Of a stretch of 64,000 bases of DNA, positions 57,829-64,000 are shown one piece after another. The notes under the pieces are model-generated. The model saw only the letters and a list, made by a program, of their open reading frames with translations, was not told where the DNA came from and made no database searches. Position 1 is the first letter of the stretch; every line of letters begins with the position of its first letter. The position numbers were made by a program, and so were the translations under genes. This DNA comes from Microbulbifer sp. YPW16 (GTDB taxonomy: Bacteria > Pseudomonadota > Gammaproteobacteria > Pseudomonadales > Cellvibrionaceae): NCBI RefSeq assembly GCF_021290385.1, contig NZ_CP089928.1, positions 3,057,501 through 3,121,500 on the forward strand. The letters are read 5' to 3'.

Positions 57829-59991
57829 ATGGTCCGGTTAAAACGCCTGCTCTGGTTGGTGGCGATGGCAGCTCCCGCGGCACTTCTGGTGGCTTTCCTG
57901 AGCCTGCCCCCGGGGATCGAAACCCAGCTGGAACGGCATGGCTTTACTGCCGCTGCAGGGCGTTATGATGTGGAGATACTGCGGGACCAGTGGGGAGTGC
58001 CGCATATCTACGGCAGCACCGACCCGGATGTGGCCTTCGGGCTCGCTTATGCCCATGCCGAGGATGACTTCGCCACCATCCAGGATGTGATCCTCGCCAC
58101 GCGCGGCACTCTGGCGGCGGAGAAAGGCATGGCCGCCGCCAGGACCGATTACCTGGCCCAGTGGATGGGTATCTGGCCGGCCATCGAGCGCGGTTACGCC
58201 ACCTTGCCGGCGCAGACACGTGCGGTGGCCGAGGCCTATGCCGCAGGCCTCAACCTCTATGCCGCCCGGAACCCGGAGCGGGTTTCCCGTTATCTGTTGC
58301 CGGTGACCGGGCAGGACCTGGTGGCCGGCTTTACCTTCAAGACCCCCATGTTCTACGGCTTCGACGAGACGCTGGGCATGCTGCTGGACCCCGATGCACC
58401 CCACGAGGTTGCGCGCACCGGAGAGGCCTCCCTGACCTGGCAGCCACAGCAGCGCCTGCCTGTCGGCAGCCAGGGCATTGCCGTGGCACCACACCGCTCT
58501 GCCGATGGTGCCACCCGGCTGCTGGTGAACTCCCACCAGCCCCTGACCGGTCCGGTGGCCTGGTACGAGGCCCGGCTGCATTCAGGCGAGGGCTGGAATA
58601 TGGCCGGCGCGACTTTTCCCGGGGCCCCGGTGATTATTCACGGGCACAATGCAAATATCGGCTGGTCCAACACCGTCAACAAGCCGGACCTGGTGGATAT
58701 CTATCGCCTCACCATCAACCCCGATAACCCCGCGGAGTACCGGCTGGATGGTGAGTGGCGCAAATACAGGGAACGCACGGCGAAGATCACCGTCAGGCTC
58801 TGGGGGCCTTTCCACTGGACGGTGCAGCGGCCGATAAAAATTGCCGAGCACGGCCCGGTGCTGGAAACGGAACACGGAGTTTACGCGGTGCGCTGGGCCG
58901 GCATGGGAGAAATCCGCACACTGGATTTTATGCTGGCCCTGAACCGGGCTAAGGACCGGGAGGAGTTCGAGGCTGCCCTGCAGATGCAGGCCATGCCCAG
59001 CATCAATTACATCTATGCCGACAAGGCGGGCAACATCGCCCACTACTACAACGCCATGTTTCCCGAGCGCATCGGGGGCTGGGACTGGCAGAAAATCCTG
59101 CCCGGCGATCGCTCCGAACTTATCTGGCAGCGGTACCGGGATTTCAGCGCGGTGCCCAGGACGGTTAATCCCGTCTCCGGCCTGGTCTACAACGCCAACA
59201 ATGCCCCGTTCCAGGCCACCGACGGCGACGACGATGCCTGGGCCGAGGACTATCCGGACAGCATGGGCATCGAAACCCGGGTCACCAACCGGGCCCTGCA
59301 GATCGAGGCCCTTTACGGTGCCGAGCAGAAAATCTCTGCGGAAGAATTCGAGCGGCTCAAATTCGACCACCGCTACCACCCGGACTCCTACCAGGTGAAA
59401 GCGTTGCGTCGCTGGCTGGCCAGTGAAAAACCCGCAGATTTATTGCGTGAGCCCTATCACTCGGCGCTGGCTGCGCTGGCCCGGTGGGACCTTTCCACGT
59501 CCCGCGACAACCGGCAGGCGGCCCTGGCCGTGCTGACGCTGCAGCCGGTGCAGGACGCCGGGAACGAAGCGGTTTCCGATACTGTGATCGGGCTGGCATT
59601 CCGCCGGGCGGTGGATCAGCTGGTCGAGCATCATGGCAATGTCGAGGTGCCCTATGGCGCGGTCAATCGCCATGTCCGCGGTGGGCAGGGCTGGCCGTTG
59701 AACGGCGGGCCGGACACATTGCGCGCGGTCTACGGTGGGCCACTGAATGGCGCGGGTGAGCTGGAGAATCGCGCCGGCGACGGGTACATCATGGTGGTCG
59801 CCTGGGACGATGAGGGGCGGGTGCGCTCGCGCGCCGTGCATAACTTCGGTTCAGCCACCCTGGACCATACATCCCCGCACTACGCAGACCAGGCGCCGCT
59901 GTTTGCCGCGGAGAAGCTGCGACCGGTGCACTTCGAGCGGGCGGCACTGGAATCCCATGTCACACGTCGGTATCGCCCGGGGCAGGAGTGA
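57829..59991 (+). CDS. Penicillin/AHL-acylase-family Ntn hydrolase
   Basis: 720 residues. A signal-anchor helix at about 7-26, then VEILRDQWGVPHIYG, typical of the alpha chain. The chain is expected to be cut before Ser214 in LPVGSQGIAVAP, which becomes the N-terminal nucleophile; LLVNSHQPLTGPVAWYEARL, GHNANIGWSNTVNKPD and VYNANNAPF follow in the beta chain. The Ser-Gln at the cut site differs slightly from the usual Ser-Asn. Members hydrolyse amides such as penicillins, acyl-homoserine lactones or siderophore precursors; the substrate here is unknown. Periplasmic. Confidence 0.9.
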   Translation: MVRLKRLLWLVAMAAPAALLVAFLSLPPGIETQLERHGFTAAAGRYDVEILRDQWGVPHIYGSTDPDVAFGLAYAHAEDDFATIQDVILATRGTLAAEKGMAAARTDYLAQWMGIWPAIERGYATLPAQTRAVAEAYAAGLNLYAARNPERVSRYLLPVTGQDLVAGFTFKTPMFYGFDETLGMLLDPDAPHEVARTGEASLTWQPQQRLPVGSQGIAVAPHRSADGATRLLVNSHQPLTGPVAWYEARLHSGEGWNMAGATFPGAPVIIHGHNANIGWSNTVNKPDLVDIYRLTINPDNPAEYRLDGEWRKYRERTAKITVRLWGPFHWTVQRPIKIAEHGPVLETEHGVYAVRWAGMGEIRTLDFMLALNRAKDREEFEAALQMQAMPSINYIYADKAGNIAHYYNAMFPERIGGWDWQKILPGDRSELIWQRYRDFSAVPRTVNPVSGLVYNANNAPFQATDGDDDAWAEDYPDSMGIETRVTNRALQIEALYGAEQKISAEEFERLKFDHRYHPDSYQVKALRRWLASEKPADLLREPYHSALAALARWDLSTSRDNRQAALAVLTLQPVQDAGNEAVSDTVIGLAFRRAVDQLVEHHGNVEVPYGAVNRHVRGGQGWPLNGGPDTLRAVYGGPLNGAGELENRAGDGYIMVVAWDDEGRVRSRAVHNFGSATLDHTSPHYADQAPLFAAEKLRPVHFERAALESHVTRRYRPGQE

Positions 59992-60047
59992 TAAACAGGC
60001 AAGCCGCTTCCCCCGACTGGGCGGGAGCGCCCGCGGACGAGTTGCTG

Positions 60048-61274
60048 TCAGAGCAGCCCGAATGCCGACATCAGGCTGCGGCCGCCGAGCATTACCGTTA
60101 CCAGCAATACCAGCAGCCCGGCCAGGTTCTGCCAGCGCGAGTTGCGGTACTCGCCCAGCCTGGGGGTATTCATCTCCCACAGCAGGAAGCCGGTAACGAC
60201 CGGCAGCAACAGGCCGTTGGCGACCTGGGCAAACCAGATTACCTGCACCGGCTCCAGCTCCAGCGTGGCCACTCCCGCGCCGGTAACCAGTACCGCTATC
60301 CACAGGCTGCGAAAGCCCGCGGACCTGAGGTCGGGGCGCAGGCCCAGGACGCCGCCCAGGGCGTAGGCCGCTGCCAGCGGGGCGGTAACCGCTGAGGATA
60401 TGCCCGCGGCGAACAGGCCGACTCCCATCATTGCGGTGGCCAGGTCGCCGAACAGCGGCCGCATTGAGGTGGCGATATCGGCCGCGCCCTGCAACGCCAG
60501 CTGGTGCCTGAAGAAGGCGGCCGCAGCGGTGGCGACGATGGCCATGGAGATCAGTCCACCGAGGGGAATGGAAAACAGGATGTCGCTGCGCGCGCTGGGA
60601 AGGTCGCGTGGATGCCGCCACCTGCGGCTGGCGCTGGCACTGTGCAGGAACAGGTTGTAGGGCACCACCGTGGTCCCCACCAGGGCGATGACGGTCAGGG
60701 TTGCGCCCTCCGGAATCCGCGGTACCAGCAGTCCCTGGAACAGCGCGGGGATATCGGGCCGGCTGATCAGGAAGGTGGCAAGGAAGGCCAGGCTCATCAG
60801 GCCCACCAGGGCGACCAGGGTTTTTTCCACCAGTCGGTAGCTGCCGCTCCACAGCAGCGCAAACGCCACCAGGGCGATCAACACTGCCCAGGGGTTGAAG
60901 CCCCAGCGGGATGGGTCCCCATCACCGGTGAGGGCGCGAAGGCCCATACCGGCGCCGGCGATATTGCCGCCCTGGTAGGCGGCATTGCCCACCAGGATGG
61001 CGCTGGCCACCAGGGCGATGGCGGCGAAGCGCGGCAGCGGCCGGCGAAAGGATTCACGGATATTCTCCCCCAGGCCACGGCCGGTCACCACGCCCAGGCG
61101 TGCCGCCATCTCCTGCAGCACGATGCTGGCCAGTACCGCGAACAGCAATGCCCAGAGCAGGGCGTAGCCATAGTTGGCGCCGGCGAGGCTGGCGGTGACC
61201 ACGGTGCCGGGGCCGATGAAAGCGGCCGCTACCATGGTAGCGGGGCCGATACTCAGGTGCCTGGTGATTTTCAT
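60048..61274 (-). CDS. Nramp-family transporter with altered metal-site motifs
   Basis: 408 residues, about 11 membrane helices. It fits the Nramp fold (QEMAARLGVVTGRGLGE, EGATLTVIALVGTTVVPYN). In canonical Nramp/MntH, helix 1 has DPGN and helix 6 has MPH, which hold the Mn/Fe ion. Here helix 1 has GPGT (residues 21-24) and helix 6 has VPYN (204-207), so both the Asp and the Met ligands are absent. It may move another ion, such as Mg, or work differently. ATG at 61274. Next gene on the same strand is 18 bp upstream, so they may be cotranscribed. Confidence 0.85.
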   Translation of the reverse strand: MKITRHLSIGPATMVAAAFIGPGTVVTASLAGANYGYALLWALLFAVLASIVLQEMAARLGVVTGRGLGENIRESFRRPLPRFAAIALVASAILVGNAAYQGGNIAGAGMGLRALTGDGDPSRWGFNPWAVLIALVAFALLWSGSYRLVEKTLVALVGLMSLAFLATFLISRPDIPALFQGLLVPRIPEGATLTVIALVGTTVVPYNLFLHSASASRRWRHPRDLPSARSDILFSIPLGGLISMAIVATAAAAFFRHQLALQGAADIATSMRPLFGDLATAMMGVGLFAAGISSAVTAPLAAAYALGGVLGLRPDLRSAGFRSLWIAVLVTGAGVATLELEPVQVIWFAQVANGLLLPVVTGFLLWEMNTPRLGEYRNSRWQNLAGLLVLLVTVMLGGRSLMSAFGLL

Positions 61275-61292
61275 TATTTTTATGTTCTGTAT

Positions 61293-61796
61293 TTATCTGG
61301 CGTAGAGGTGCAGTCCCGTTTCCTCCGGGGTCAAATCGAATTCCCGCTCGAACCGCATGCCCAGTTTTTGCAGCACCCGGGCAGAGCCAGTATTTGCCGG
61401 CTGCACAAGCCCCACAATCCGTCGCAGGCCCATTTCCCCGCGACCGCAGGCCATCACAGCCTGCGCCGATTCGGTAGCCAGCCCCCGTCCCCAGTACGCG
61501 GGCAGGAAGCGGTAGCCTATATCCACCTCTTCGATTTCCGGTACAAACTTCAGGCCGCAGAAGCCGATCAGGTTGCCCGTGCTTTTCTCGATACAGGCCA
61601 GCCGGCCGAAGCCCCGCTCGCGGTAATCGCGCAATGGCTTGTCTTCCAGGGCCCGGGTGGCCTCGGCCAGAGAGCTGAACGGGGCCTGGCCGGTGTAGCG
61701 GACCACCTCGGGGTCTGCGCTGAGGGCATAGAAACCGGGTGCATCGTCCAGCGTGAACTTTCGCAGTCGCAGTCGCGCCGTCTCTATCACCGTCAA
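61293..61796 (-). CDS. GNAT-family N-acetyltransferase, RimJ/RimL type
   Basis: 167 residues. ETARLRLRKFTLDDAPGFYAL start, IGFCGLKFV, EVDIGYRFLPAYWGRGLATE (acetyl-CoA-binding region) and ANTGSARVLQKLGM are typical. The substrate may be a protein N-terminus or a small molecule. 8 bp from the uvrA stop, likely cotranscribed with uvrA. Confidence 0.9.
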   Translation of the reverse strand: MTVIETARLRLRKFTLDDAPGFYALSADPEVVRYTGQAPFSSLAEATRALEDKPLRDYRERGFGRLACIEKSTGNLIGFCGLKFVPEIEEVDIGYRFLPAYWGRGLATESAQAVMACGRGEMGLRRIVGLVQPANTGSARVLQKLGMRFEREFDLTPEETGLHLYAR

Positions 61797-61804
61797 CAGC
61801 CCCG

Positions 61805-64000
<2,196 letters not shown>

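Overview
The window comes from the chromosome of a gammaproteobacterium with fairly high GC, probably a marine Cellvibrionales or Microbulbifer-like organism. This placement is an inference from protein sequence and gene order (tRNA Thr-Tyr-Gly-Thr then tuf, tRNA-Trp then secE, birA-coaX-SPOR); no database was consulted. Most of the window is the core transcription and translation super-region. I see no phage, insertion sequence or CRISPR array.

Layout. Bases 1-2516 hold the 3' part of a 23S rRNA gene and a 5S rRNA gene, followed by two strong terminators. Bases 2717-3928 have no convincing gene but hold a dense cluster of DnaA boxes: four exact TTATNCACA matches and four near matches. Bases 3929-9025 on the minus strand form a five-gene accessory cluster: bactofilin, a protein with two tandem methyltransferase-like domains, a MotA/ExbB/ZorA-like channel subunit with a long tail, a MotB/ZorB-like OmpA-domain protein, and an unrecognised cysteine-rich protein. 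Four of these genes overlap or nearly abut. Bases 9493-14974 hold an aldo/keto reductase, an unknown protein, and a secreted alpha/beta hydrolase translationally coupled to an ABC exporter. Bases 15023-18676 carry alr, birA, coaX and a SPOR-domain protein.

Bases 18810-33272 hold the tRNA-tufB, tRNA-Trp-secE-nusG, rplKAJL and rpoBC block. Bases 33525-37938 are the str operon (rpsL, rpsG, fusA, tufA). Two minus-strand genes (a PhoX/DUF839-type Tat protein and a YbaK-domain protein) sit between tufA and rpsJ. Bases 40530-54569 are the S10, spc and alpha operons in canonical order, including rpmJ (38 codons). Strong promoters with TAGAAT -10 boxes, 17-bp spacers and GC-rich discriminators precede the first tRNA, rpsL and rpsJ, which suggests shared growth-rate or stringent control.

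Bases 54682-64000 are ordinary accessory and housekeeping genes: a DUF1315 protein, a membrane-anchored unknown protein, a pectin-acetylesterase-family enzyme, a penicillin/AHL-acylase-family enzyme, an Nramp-family transporter lacking the usual metal-binding motifs, a GNAT acetyltransferase, and the 3' part of uvrA, which runs off the end.

The best candidate for an undescribed system is the bactofilin / tandem methyltransferase-like / ZorAB-like motor / Cys-rich cluster at 3929-9025. Second is the DnaA-box cluster next to the rRNA operon, which could act as a datA- or DARS-like DnaA titration or reactivation locus.
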